Assembly (NCBI GenBank): GCA_027624035.1
Contig: JAQBUI010000011.1
Span: 1-64,000, forward strand
Source: Pseudomonadota bacterium
GTDB lineage: Bacteria > Pseudomonadota > Gammaproteobacteria > Pseudomonadales > Azotimanducaceae
Reading direction: 5' to 3'
DNA: 64,000 nt
This document shows positions 17,502 through 25,739 of the stretch, piece by piece. Each line of letters begins with the position of its first letter. The stretch's first letter is position 1. Position numbers and translations under genes: made by a program. Below the pieces are notes generated by a model. The model made no database searches. It was not told the origin of the DNA and saw nothing but the letters and a program-made list of their open reading frames with translations.

Positions 17502-17702
17502 TCACACCGACTCCGCACCCGCTGCATCAAGACGGTCAAGCACCTCATCGGGCAGGGTCAGGTCGAATCCAGCGAGGCTTTCATCCATCTGCTCGGCCGT
17601 ACTGGCTCCGGATATCGGGATCACGCCGCGCCCGGTCATCCACGCAAGGATGACCTGGTTCGGGGTCGCACTGATCTCTTCAGCAATCTGGAACAACACG
17701 GC
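17502..17702 (-). pseudogene. C-terminal fragment of an aldo/keto reductase
   Basis: About 66 codons read LFQIAEEISATPNQVILAWM, then GVIPISGASTAEQMDESLAG and LDRLDAAGAESV to the stop at 17502. This is the typical AKR C-terminus, with the conserved cofactor-binding PISGAS-like segment. Upstream of 17702 the frame no longer matches, so the catalytic Asp/Tyr/Lys/His part is lost. Confidence 0.7.
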
Positions 17703-17951
17703 TTTGCGGATTTCGGAATCACGATGCTGGTACTGCTTTTGAAAGCCTCGATTGCAGAAACGTTGCCGGCGATCGGACATACGCTCCGAAAGCGGGCGTG
17801 GGGCCGATCGACCTCGCTTGACTGAGCGACGGTTTGCGCACCGGAGCAACTCCTTACGAAGTCTAACGCTCGCAAGGGTCTGGCAGGGGTCGGATTGGCC
17901 CGGGCCGACAGATGTTAGACTGACACCGCCAAAACGATCAACTGCATTGCC

Positions 17952-18260
17952 ATGAGCTACCTGCTGGACACGAACACGCTGCGAGAGAACGAACTTCAAT
18001 CTGTCGTATTGCAGGATGGCACCAGACTCCTCGTCGGTCGTGCCGGCGAACACTTTTTCGCCATTGAGAACCTCTGCACCCATGCCTACGTGAGCTTTGG
18101 CTCGCCACGGGTCAAAGGCTGCAAGATCACCTGCCCCTGGCATGGTTTGACGTTTGATATGTTGTCTGGGCAATGCGATGACTGGCCCGGCCTGCCGAAG
18201 CTGCGGCGTTTCGAGGTGGAGGCGAGGGAAGGAGCCCTTTTCCTTGGCCAGCAGCCCTGA
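17952..18260 (+). CDS. Rieske [2Fe-2S] domain protein
   Basis: 102-residue stand-alone Rieske ferredoxin. The cluster ligands are complete: C42-T-H44 and C61-P-W-H64. This type usually passes electrons to an oxygenase or acts as a small subunit, but no oxygenase gene is adjacent, so the partner is unknown. The gene ends inside the start of a repeat pair (18252-18423) and converges on the GST gene. Confidence 0.92.
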   Translation: MSYLLDTNTLRENELQSVVLQDGTRLLVGRAGEHFFAIENLCTHAYVSFGSPRVKGCKITCPWHGLTFDMLSGQCDDWPGLPKLRRFEVEAREGALFLGQQP

Positions 18261-18423
18261 GCGTGCCCGCCTCAGACACGCCGTAGTCGTACAAGAAAGC
18301 GCTCACGATGGTACCTCGTATCAGTGACCTTCCATGACAGCCCTGAGCGTGCTTGTCTCGGTCACGCTGTAGTCGTACGAGAAAGTGCTCATGCTGACAC
18401 CTGATATCTGTGAGCTTTCATGG
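18252..18423 (+). repeat. Tandem pair of dispersed intergenic repeat, locus 3 (Rieske/GST)
   Basis: Two copies with an 86-base period: 18252-18337 and 18338-18423. Both start CAGCCCTGAGCGTGC and contain GCGTG/CACGC hairpins whose loops differ (CCCGCCTCAGA versus CTTGTCTCGGT). They share GTAGTCGTAC and GAAAGnGCTCA and end in TTCCATGA or TTTCATGG. This is the best-conserved pair of the family, in the same + orientation as the others. It lies between convergent genes. Confidence 0.85.
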
Positions 18424-18474
18424 GGGCCATGACTTCCTGCATCACCGTCAAGGCACTGCGTGCCTCGCTACTCG

Positions 18475-19083
18475 TTACGTCAGTGCGTTCTTGAATCCGG
18501 GCCGTGCCGCCAGCCGCTCGAAATAGGCCCGGGCGTTCGGATAGTCGTCCAGAGGTACATGACCTCGCGCCAGGTGCAGGGAATAGCCGAGGTTGATGTC
18601 CGCCGCACAAAACCCGTAGTCCACCAGAAAATCCCGGCCGGTGACAGCCTTGTCCACCGCTGTCAGACACAACCGAATGCGGTCAGCCATCTCGGCCATC
18701 ACTTCCGGTATCTGCTTTTCACCAAACACCCGCCTGTGGTTGACGATCTCGCCAGCCGGCCGTGCCAGGGTGGATTCCGCAAACCAGGACCACTGCTGCA
18801 TCAGCGCATGATCATCGCTGCCTCGTTGTGGCTCGAGCCGGCCTTCGCCATACCGATCCAGGAGCACCTGTACCATGGCACAGGACTCGAACATGGTGAG
18901 ATCGCCGTCAGTCATGACTGGCACCTTCCCAACCGGATTCAGGCGGCGCCATTCGGGGCTCGCTCTGAAACTGGCATCGAAACTGATGACTTCCTTTTTG
19001 TAGTCAATCCCAAGTTCCTCACACAGCCAGATGGGTCGAACGGATCGGGTACCGGGGACGTGATAGATAGTGATCACAGGCAT
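18475..19083 (-). CDS. Glutathione S-transferase family protein
   Basis: 202 residues. The N-terminal thioredoxin fold carries ITIYHVPGTRSVRPIWLCEE and the glutathione-binding PVGKVPVMTDGD and FESCAMVQVLLDRYG segments. The C-terminal all-helical domain ends ARAYFERLAARPGFKNAL. It probably conjugates or reduces with glutathione in the cytoplasm; the substrate cannot be told. Monocistronic, convergent with the Rieske gene. Confidence 0.92.
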   Translation of the reverse strand: MPVITIYHVPGTRSVRPIWLCEELGIDYKKEVISFDASFRASPEWRRLNPVGKVPVMTDGDLTMFESCAMVQVLLDRYGEGRLEPQRGSDDHALMQQWSWFAESTLARPAGEIVNHRRVFGEKQIPEVMAEMADRIRLCLTAVDKAVTGRDFLVDYGFCAADINLGYSLHLARGHVPLDDYPNARAYFERLAARPGFKNALT

Positions 19084-19308
19084 GCCTTTGTGGATAGTTG
19101 AAAAGAAGGGCCAACCATACAGTCGGCCATCCGGAATGGAAAGCAGACGAGGCGCCAGCGCAGCCTACCCAGGGTGCGCGGTCGATTTAATCAGATGCGG
19201 GGGGCCCCTGGTCGCGGGGCCCTCTTGAATCGATCCGTCGAACGCGCTTTTATCTTACTTTGTACCGCAGCCTTTCCATCCAACTTTCTACAGAGAGCAA
19301 ACAAGACC

Positions 19309-20940
19309 ATGTCAGACTGGTATCCCAAACGCCGCTTTGGCGACCTTCCTGGTCAAATGGCGGCACGGTTTCCAGAGCGTGAAGCACTGGTCTTTGATCA
19401 TCAGCGGTACACCTTTATCGAAGTCGAATCAGGAGTTCGCCGCGCCGCCAAGGCACTCATTGCCCTTGGCGTTGAGCCCGGGCAACACGTCTCGCTGTGG
19501 CTGAATAATCGTGTCGAATGGATCTTCCTCATGTATGCCCTGGCGCAGATCGGGGCAGTGCAGGTGCCGGTTAACACGCGCTTGCGGACCCGCGACCTGG
19601 AGTACGTACTACGTCAGTCCGACAGCAGCATGCTGATCACCCATGACACATCAGGGCCCGTGGACTATCTGCAGATGGTCCGGGAGGTCATCGAATTGCC
19701 CTCCAGGGGACAGGATGTCGCAGACCCGAGCTTTCCGGAGTTGCGCCAGGTTGTGATCGTCAGCGACCAACAGCATGACGGCACTGTGAACTGGGCAAGC
19801 GCATTGCAACAGGGTCAAACCATCAGCGATGATGACTGGCGAGCCCGCCTGAGCAGCGTTGATCCCGACTCACCGGTCCTCATGATGTATACATCCGGCA
19901 CCACGGGGTTTCCAAAAGGCGTGGTCCATACCCACAAGCTCATTCGGAATGTCGATGAACGTGCCTGGAGAATGGGCGTGACCGAGAACGACGTCATCCT
20001 GAATTACCTGCCGCTCTTTCACGCCTTCGGTTACTCAGAGGCCGCCATGATGTCGATGGTCACAGGCGCGAAACAGATCCTGACGGAAACCTTCGACCCG
20101 GATGAATCTCTGGACCTGATCGAGCAGGAAGGCGCCACGATCGTCCACGGCTTCGAGACCCATATGCAGGGACTGTGCGACGCCCAGCAGGCAAGTCCCA
20201 GAGACCTCGCCAGCCTGCGAACCGGCGTCTTTGCAGCCGGCATGCGGAGCGCCACCCCGGTTGCCAGACGCGGTGCCAGAGTGCTCGCCCCGCTCCGGGC
20301 AGTGTCGGCGTTCGGGATGACCGAAGTCTGGATCGGGGTCTGCCTTTCGGCTGTCAGCGATGATGAAGCGCATCGACTTGAATCATCAGGCTATCCTGCA
20401 CCAGGCTATGAGGTCCGGGTCGTGGACCCGGAAACCAGCAGAGACTTGCCTCGGGGCGAACCCGGCGAATTGCAGGTTCGTGGCTATACACTGATGGTGT
20501 CGTACTACAAAAAGCCAACGGAGACGCTCGATGCCTACGACCAGGACGGCTGGTTCAGGACTGGAGATATGGCCATACATCAACCCGATGGCTACGTCCG
20601 CTTTCTGGGCCGCTACAAGGACATGCTCAAGGTAGGTGGCGAGAACGTTGATCCTATGGAGGTCGAGGGACTATTGCTGGATCATCCGGCGGTTCAGCAG
20701 GTCGCGGTTGTGGGCCTTGCTGATCGGCGCCTGACGGAGGTGCCCGTGGCGTTTATCGAGATCAAGCCCGGCGCGCAGACAGACGAAGCCGCCATCCTGG
20801 CGTACTGTCGCGGTAAGGTGGCGAGCTTCAAGCTGCCCCGTCATGTGATCTTCGTGGATGGGTTTCCGATGACGGCCTCCGGAAAGATCAGGAAGGTGGA
20901 TTTACGGGAGCGGGCTCTGACCACATTGTCCGAAAGTTGA
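19309..20940 (+). CDS. Acyl-CoA synthetase / AMP-dependent ligase
   Basis: 543 residues from the ATG at 19309 (MSDWYPKRRFGDLPGQMAAR); the frame is open further upstream but the family N-terminus starts here. The AMP-binding P-loop MMYTSGTTGFPKG is near residue 191, followed by FHAFGYSE, GWFRTGDMA near 413, the hinge GRYKDMLKVGGENV, and the catalytic Lys in ASGKIRKVDLRE near 523. It activates a carboxylic acid, probably a fatty acid, to its CoA ester through an acyl-AMP. The exact chain length or substrate is not determinable. A DUF1801 gene follows after 13 bases. Confidence 0.93.
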   Translation: MSDWYPKRRFGDLPGQMAARFPEREALVFDHQRYTFIEVESGVRRAAKALIALGVEPGQHVSLWLNNRVEWIFLMYALAQIGAVQVPVNTRLRTRDLEYVLRQSDSSMLITHDTSGPVDYLQMVREVIELPSRGQDVADPSFPELRQVVIVSDQQHDGTVNWASALQQGQTISDDDWRARLSSVDPDSPVLMMYTSGTTGFPKGVVHTHKLIRNVDERAWRMGVTENDVILNYLPLFHAFGYSEAAMMSMVTGAKQILTETFDPDESLDLIEQEGATIVHGFETHMQGLCDAQQASPRDLASLRTGVFAAGMRSATPVARRGARVLAPLRAVSAFGMTEVWIGVCLSAVSDDEAHRLESSGYPAPGYEVRVVDPETSRDLPRGEPGELQVRGYTLMVSYYKKPTETLDAYDQDGWFRTGDMAIHQPDGYVRFLGRYKDMLKVGGENVDPMEVEGLLLDHPAVQQVAVVGLADRRLTEVPVAFIEIKPGAQTDEAAILAYCRGKVASFKLPRHVIFVDGFPMTASGKIRKVDLRERALTTLSES

Positions 20941-20953
20941 ACGCCGCCTCGCC

Positions 20954-21367
20954 ATGAAAGGCCACCCGGTTGATGACATCTTTCGATTCCCCAACGCGGT
21001 CAGACATGACCCTGCTGTTCGCGCCTGGATGAACGACCATGGCGACGACCTCGGTGATATTGCCCACCACTGGTTCGACCAGATGCGCCACTGTGGCAAG
21101 GACGTTCGAGAGTTGCTGCATGACGGTCATCCCACGGCCTGCGTGGACGAAGCCGCCTTTGCCTATGTCAACGCTTTCACGCGGCACGTCAATGTCGGGT
21201 TCTTCAAAGGTGCTGAACTGGCAGATCCGATGGGTATTTTGGTGGGTACCGGCAAGGCCATGCGACACGTCAAGGTCAGGCCGGGTGGGGAAACGGACCT
21301 GGTTGCCCTCGCGGAACTGATCGAGACCGCATACCGGGACATGCGCCGGCGCATCAGGACAGAGTAG
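20954..21367 (+). CDS. DUF1801 domain protein
   Basis: 137 residues, all in one DUF1801-like domain, recognisable from VGFFKGAELADPMGILVGTG followed by KAMRHVKVRP. The family includes YdhG-like and Fra-like iron-chaperone-type proteins, but biochemical function is largely unknown. It lies 13 bases after the acyl-CoA ligase on the same strand, so is probably co-transcribed with it. Confidence 0.8.
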   Translation: MKGHPVDDIFRFPNAVRHDPAVRAWMNDHGDDLGDIAHHWFDQMRHCGKDVRELLHDGHPTACVDEAAFAYVNAFTRHVNVGFFKGAELADPMGILVGTGKAMRHVKVRPGGETDLVALAELIETAYRDMRRRIRTE

Positions 21368-21375
21368 TTCCTCAC

Positions 21376-22551
21376 CTAGCGCTTCGGCCAGGTCCAACGG
21401 GGGCCCCTCCAGGGATCACCCTGCAGTTCAGGCACGCTGGTCTCACCCAATTGCTTGATCAGTGCAATATGCTGGCAGTTCGGGTCTCCGGCAACGATCT
21501 CGATCAGGGGCCTTGCATGGGAAATCACCCAGAGTTGGGTCTGCCCGGCACATTTTCGCATGAGCCTGCCGAGGGGCGGCAGCAGGTCCGGATGAAGGCT
21601 GGTTTCAGGCTCGTTCAGGACCATCAGAGTCGGTGGTCTCGGGGTCAGCAGTGCAGCGATCCATAATAGATACCGCAGGGTGCCGTCTGACAGTTCCGCC
21701 AGCGACAGGGGTCGTAGCAGGCCGTGCTGACTGAAGCTCAATTCGAACCGGCCACCGTTAACGTGCACACTGACAGACGCACCCGGGAAGGCATCCGCCA
21801 CGGCATCGTCCAGGGCCTGAAGATCGCCAATTTCGCGGATGGTCTGCCATGCCGCGGCGAGATCACGGCCATCATTGCTGAGCACGGGCGTGCGGGTGCC
21901 AATCTGTGGCGTGCGTACCGGCGAGTCCGGGTCGGTCCTGAAATAGTCGTAGAAGCGCCACGCACGAATGTACTCGCGAAGCGCCAGCACCTCCGGCGCC
22001 CGCTCCGGGTCCGGCAGGCGGGCCAACATGCTGTCGAACGCCGGTAGATGCTTCTCGATCACCTGCCAGCGGCCGCTGTCATCCCGGGCACGGACCATCG
22101 GCCCTTTACGGTCTACCATGGCCGACGACTCCTTCCACAGATCGCCGTGCCAGATGGACTCCCGCTTGATTTCCGGGTCCTTGCCGAACAGCGTTCCGGG
22201 CACCGGTTCCGGCAAACCGTAGTCGATTGCATAGCTGAAGCTGTCACCCGCAAATCCAAAACGCAGGTTCACAGGTTGTTTACGCTTGCCCGCACCCTGA
22301 ACGGGTGCTGAGCCCTGCTTCATCCCCTTTGTGAATGCCTCCGGGCCCGCCCACAGCACCGACTCCAGGCCGCCCTCCGCCGCCAGTGAAGCCGTGGAGG
22401 TGCCGAACGCTGTCTCGGCGAGCAGGCGAAGACCCCGATACAGATTCGATTTGCCGCTGCCATTGGCACCCGTCACCAGATTCAGGCGGCCGAGTGGCAG
22501 TACCACTTCCCGCAGAGAACGATAGTTTGCGACAGCGATCGTATCAAGCAT
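21376..22551 (-). CDS. AAA family ATPase (OLD/RecF-like)
   Basis: 391 residues. Walker A GANGSGKSN is near residue 29, in the SMC/RecF-like order MLDTIAVANYRSLREVVLPL. The signature LAELSDGTLRYL is near 285; Walker B LMVLNEPETSLHPD is near 315; the terminal WVISHARPLIEI carries the switch His. No TOPRIM nuclease is attached, unlike full OLD proteins. Stand-alone ATPases of this type occur in repair and defence; the role here is unknown. A GC-rich noncoding stretch of about 140 bases separates its start from the end of the peroxiredoxin gene. Confidence 0.85.
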   Translation of the reverse strand: MLDTIAVANYRSLREVVLPLGRLNLVTGANGSGKSNLYRGLRLLAETAFGTSTASLAAEGGLESVLWAGPEAFTKGMKQGSAPVQGAGKRKQPVNLRFGFAGDSFSYAIDYGLPEPVPGTLFGKDPEIKRESIWHGDLWKESSAMVDRKGPMVRARDDSGRWQVIEKHLPAFDSMLARLPDPERAPEVLALREYIRAWRFYDYFRTDPDSPVRTPQIGTRTPVLSNDGRDLAAAWQTIREIGDLQALDDAVADAFPGASVSVHVNGGRFELSFSQHGLLRPLSLAELSDGTLRYLLWIAALLTPRPPTLMVLNEPETSLHPDLLPPLGRLMRKCAGQTQLWVISHARPLIEIVAGDPNCQHIALIKQLGETSVPELQGDPWRGPRWTWPKR

Positions 22552-22691
22552 GTCAGCACGCTAGCCGGTCTTGCGGCACAGCACCAGGCGGGACACACTG
22601 CCAGCAAGCGCGGCTCACTGGTCCGTTACATGCCGACGCAGGCCCATGCCAGTCACCATACCGGTAACCATGCCACCACCAATGCCAGCGG

Positions 22692-23141
22692 CTATTCCAG
22701 TGACGCCAGATCGTTCAACACTTCCTCAGGATGGTCCCCTGCCTTGACTTTCGCATAGGCCTTGCGAATCTTGCCGTCAGCACCGATCAGATAGCTGATC
22801 CGGTTGGCCTTGCCGGCCCCCGTATCAGCGGCCGCACCGTACGCGACGGAAACGGAAAGATCTTCGTCGCAGACAAGATCAAAGGGGAACGCATACTTGT
22901 CGTGAAACTTCTTGTTCTTGGCCGGTGGGTCATTGCTGATACCAATGACCACCGTATTGTTGTCAGCCAGCTGTTGGATTCGATCACGGAACCCTTGACC
23001 CTCGCGGGTTCAGCCAGGGGTACTGGCCCTCGGATAGAACCAGAAAATCACGTTCTTACCCGCGTAGTCACTCAGGGAAACCGTCTTGCCATCCTGATTG
23101 GGCAGGCTGAATGACGGGGCTGTCTGGCCTTGCTCTAGCAT
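22692..23141 (-). CDS. BCP-type peroxiredoxin, probable selenoprotein (TGA at the peroxidatic Cys)
   Basis: Thiol-specific peroxidase of the BCP/PrxQ group. From the ATG at 23141 (MLEQGQTAPSFSLPNQDGKT) to TAG at 22692 the frame is 150 codons long, with a single internal TGA at codon 44 (23012-23010). The flanks read VIFWFYPRASTPG, then TGA, then TREGQGFRDRI; the family has the peroxidatic Cys exactly at that position (PGCTxE). Both sides are otherwise undamaged, with no frameshift. Minus-strand hairpins follow: GAACCC/GGGTTC (23011-23006 with 22994-22989), and GGTTC/GAA(T)CC with loop CGTGATC, about 24 bases after the TGA. I infer selenocysteine. The alternative is a single nonsense mutation. 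An annotator would otherwise report only the ORF 22692-22952. selA/B/C/D are not in this window. Confidence 0.75.
22976..23012 (-). promoter_or_regulatory. Candidate bacterial SECIS element
   Basis: Starts at the TGA of the peroxiredoxin gene. Two mutually exclusive hairpins are possible on the minus strand. One has a 6-bp stem GAACCC/GGGTTC with an 11-base G-rich loop (23005-22995). The other has stem GGTTC and GAATCC with a bulged T and loop CGTGATC (22988-22982), placing the loop about 24 bases after the TGA, closer to the usual bacterial spacing. Folding was done by eye only. Confidence 0.45.
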
Positions 23142-23172
23142 GTCTGACCCATAGGTTGATGAGGAAAGGTCC

Positions 23173-23355
23173 ATGGTAGGCGATCACCGCGGATCAGGCA
23201 ACGCGACGCTTTCAAGCGTGATCGGCATCGATACCAACGACAGGACCACGACCAATCCCGCCCCGGATGCCGTGCTGCCCGAGGAAGGTGAGATCGTGCT
23301 GATCGGAACACCAGAGGGCGAATTGCAGTTCCTTCGATTATTCGCAGACATTTGA
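23173..23355 (+). pseudogene. Fragment resembling a TrkA-C (RCK C-terminal) domain
   Basis: 60 codons with a GAGGAAAGG ribosome binding site. It reads TNPAPDAVLPEEGEIVLIGT followed by PEGELQFLRLFADI, which resembles the end of TrkA-C domains in potassium channel or transporter proteins. No membrane or Rossmann part precedes it, so I read it as the tail of a lost gene, though a short expressed peptide is possible. Confidence 0.45.
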
Positions 23356-23400
23356 ACAAAGCGCTTGCGTGCGTGCAGGCTTCTTGGCAATGTGCGCGCC

Positions 23401-24957
23401 ATGTCTGATATCGCACAGACGCTCAACAGCGCTGAAAAACGTACCATCAGCAAGGTGGCCGCGCTGGATCTTGGGTCCAATAGTTTTCACCTCGTGGTGG
23501 CGCGGATCGTCGCCCGTGATCTGCAGATTGTCCATCAGATCAAGCTCAAGGTCCGGCTCGCAGATGGCCTGGACGAAGATGATTATCTGGCCGAGGAGGC
23601 GATCGAACGGGGGTTGGACAGCCTCAGGCTGCTGGCCGAAAGTCTGAGTGATTTTGAGCCGGATTCGGTCAGGATCGTGGCAACCTACACCCTTCGAAAG
23701 GCCAGGAACGCAAATCAGTTCATTCGGCTCGCCCGGGCCGTACTGCCCTATCCCATTGAGGTCATTCCCGGTGCCGAAGAAGCGCGGCTTATTTACCTTG
23801 GCGTGGCCCATACAAGCCATCACAGGGGAAAGCGTCTGGTGCTGGATATAGGTGGTGGCTCCACCGAACTGATCATAGGGCGCAACTTTGAGCCGAAGCT
23901 CATGCGCAGCCTGCCCATGGGTTGCGTCACCTATACCCATCGCTATTTTCCAGACGGCGTTCTCAAACCCAGGGCGTTCACCCGCGCCATCACGGCAGCA
24001 CGGCGAGAGCTTGAACCCGTCGAGCGGGAATTCCGCAAACTGGGTTGGAAAACTGCACTCGGTTCATCCGGAACGGTGCGCGCCCTTATCGACCTTGCCG
24101 CCGAGGTCCGGGGTAGCTCGAGGTCCGAGGCAGTCGATCTTGCGGACCTGCAGGCGCTGACCGCACACTGCACTGCCGCAGGACATGTCGACAAGCTCGG
24201 ATTCTCCGGGTTGAGCGACGATCGCCGCCCGATCATCGCGGCCGGGCTCGCCATCCTGACCGCCGTGTTCGAGTCGCTGGACATTGGCAAGCTGGAGTTT
24301 TCTACCGCCGCACTGCGGGAAGGCGTGCTCTACGACATGGCAGAGCGACTGAGCGACGCGGACCCACGGGAACGAGCCGCCCAGAGTCTCGCTGCCCGAT
24401 ACGATGTTGACCTCGACCAGGCCCAGCGGGTCCATGACACCACCATGATGTTATACCGTGCGGTACAGAAGGACTGGTCTATCGGAAACAAGGAACTGGA
24501 AAGCCTGCTTGGCTGGGCATCGTTGTTGCACGAGGTTGGCCTTCAGATCAACTCCCGCAACTCCCATCGGCACTCTGCCTATATCCTGGCCCATGTCGAC
24601 ATGCCCGGGTTCAATGAGGAGCAACAGCACCTGCTGTCGACCCTGGTCGGTTTCCAGCGAAAGCGCATTCACAAGAATGATCTCACAGAGTCTGTTCTGT
24701 TCACCCGTTCCGAGATCAGCAAACTGATCGCCCTGTTACGAATGGGTGTGCTCCTCAATATGAAGCGTCAGAGCAACCTGCTGCCAGAGATCCACGTTGA
24801 AGCTGCAGAAGGTAAACTGACGCTGACATTCCCCGAGGGATGGCTGCAACAACGGCAGATCTTTCAGGCGTTTCTTGATCGCGAACAGAACCAGGTCAAG
24901 GCACTGGGTCTTGCGTTGTCCTTCACGGACGCCCCCTCCGGGCAACCGCCATCCTGA
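23401..24957 (+). CDS. ppx: Exopolyphosphatase / guanosine pentaphosphatase (Ppx/GppA family)
   Basis: 518 residues from the ATG at 23401. The ASKHA-type ATPase fold has AALDLGSNSFHLVVAR near 20 and VLDIGGGSTELIIG near 150, with acidic residues such as PGAEEARLIY. The C-terminal half is the HD-like helical domain (SLLGWASLLHEVGLQINSRN). It degrades inorganic polyphosphate or converts pppGpp to ppGpp; sequence alone does not decide between the two. The final ORF codons run close to the convergent CBS gene. Confidence 0.93.
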   Translation: MSDIAQTLNSAEKRTISKVAALDLGSNSFHLVVARIVARDLQIVHQIKLKVRLADGLDEDDYLAEEAIERGLDSLRLLAESLSDFEPDSVRIVATYTLRKARNANQFIRLARAVLPYPIEVIPGAEEARLIYLGVAHTSHHRGKRLVLDIGGGSTELIIGRNFEPKLMRSLPMGCVTYTHRYFPDGVLKPRAFTRAITAARRELEPVEREFRKLGWKTALGSSGTVRALIDLAAEVRGSSRSEAVDLADLQALTAHCTAAGHVDKLGFSGLSDDRRPIIAAGLAILTAVFESLDIGKLEFSTAALREGVLYDMAERLSDADPRERAAQSLAARYDVDLDQAQRVHDTTMMLYRAVQKDWSIGNKELESLLGWASLLHEVGLQINSRNSHRHSAYILAHVDMPGFNEEQQHLLSTLVGFQRKRIHKNDLTESVLFTRSEISKLIALLRMGVLLNMKRQSNLLPEIHVEAAEGKLTLTFPEGWLQQRQIFQAFLDREQNQVKALGLALSFTDAPSGQPPS

Positions 24958-24964
24958 CAGAACT

Positions 24965-25372
24965 TTACGACTCCTCGCCGACTTCAGCCACCAGGCCCTT
25001 CAGTACCAGGGCGTCGTAGCCGACGATGCCAATGACCTGGCCGCTTTCAATCACGGGCGCCTGGGACAGGCCAAACTGATCGAACAATCGGGCGCAATAT
25101 CGAACATCCATCTCCGGATCAATACTGATAACCGGTTTGCTCATCACTTCATAGACATTGACCCGGTAGGGCGAGCGGTCAATGGCGAGCACTTTTTTTG
25201 CGATATCGGACAGCAGTACCACGCCGAACTCATCATTCGGGTCCCGCTTCTTGACGATGAGCACCGATGCCGATTCCTGCCGCAGGGCCGCAATCGCCTC
25301 AGCCACTGTGGCAACGCCGTCCATCATTAGAAAGTGGTTTGCCATCACATCGCGAACAGTGACGCGTTTCAT
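24965..25372 (-). CDS. CBS domain-pair protein
   Basis: 135 residues made of two CBS motifs: VRDVMANHFLMMDGVATVAE, then ASVLIVKKRDPNDEFGVVLL, and VYEVMSKPVISIDPEMDVRY, then QAPVIESGQVIGIVGYDALV. Such Bateman modules bind adenosine nucleotides. It overlaps the upstream PII-like gene by ATGA (25369-25372) and is the last gene of a four-gene operon with two DUF1538 membrane proteins. It probably senses energy charge for that system (inference). Confidence 0.9.
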   Translation of the reverse strand: MKRVTVRDVMANHFLMMDGVATVAEAIAALRQESASVLIVKKRDPNDEFGVVLLSDIAKKVLAIDRSPYRVNVYEVMSKPVISIDPEMDVRYCARLFDQFGLSQAPVIESGQVIGIVGYDALVLKGLVAEVGEES

Positions 25373-25719
25373 AGGCTGGTCTCCATTGATTTGGTGAGTT
25401 CCATCACCTGATGTTGGACGCCGATGGCATCCTCAATGTCGATCTGCACCGCGATTCCGGTGCCGGGACGCTCGTCGAATTCGCCCGCGCGTCCGATCTC
25501 CTCAAGGATGCGCCGGCTTCGATTTTCTTCAACCAGAAACAGCAGCACGTCTCGCTGGGTTTCGAGTTCCAGCCCGAGGAACGTCTTTTTCTTTTTGAGG
25601 CCCTCGCCCCGGGCGTTGTTGATAATCGTAGCGCCAGTGGCACCCGCGAGCCGCGCTGCCTCCATGACGTCGTCAGTCTTGTCATCTTCAACAAAAGTTA
25701 CCAAGAGTTTGAAATGCAT
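25369..25719 (-). CDS. PII-like signalling protein
   Basis: 116 residues with a PII-type ferredoxin-like fold: MHFKLLVTFVEDDKTDDVME, then GATGATIINNARGEG, then LFLVEENRSRRILEEIGRAG. The canonical T-loop Tyr-51 uridylylation region is not visible (KKKKTFLGLELET occupies that part), so this is a non-canonical PII rather than GlnB/GlnK. It follows the DUF1538 genes by 20 bases and overlaps the CBS gene. It probably binds a nucleotide and gates the membrane proteins. Confidence 0.85.
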   Translation of the reverse strand: MHFKLLVTFVEDDKTDDVMEAARLAGATGATIINNARGEGLKKKKTFLGLELETQRDVLLFLVEENRSRRILEEIGRAGEFDERPGTGIAVQIDIEDAIGVQHQVMELTKSMETSL

Positions 25720-25739
25720 AGGATCTCCTTGTTAGGACC

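Noticed and set aside
18421-18470. Third repeat copy after the pair at 18252-18423
   Set aside because: Only a short AGGCAC-TGC-GTGCCT dyad; the CAGCC start and the 3' block are missing.
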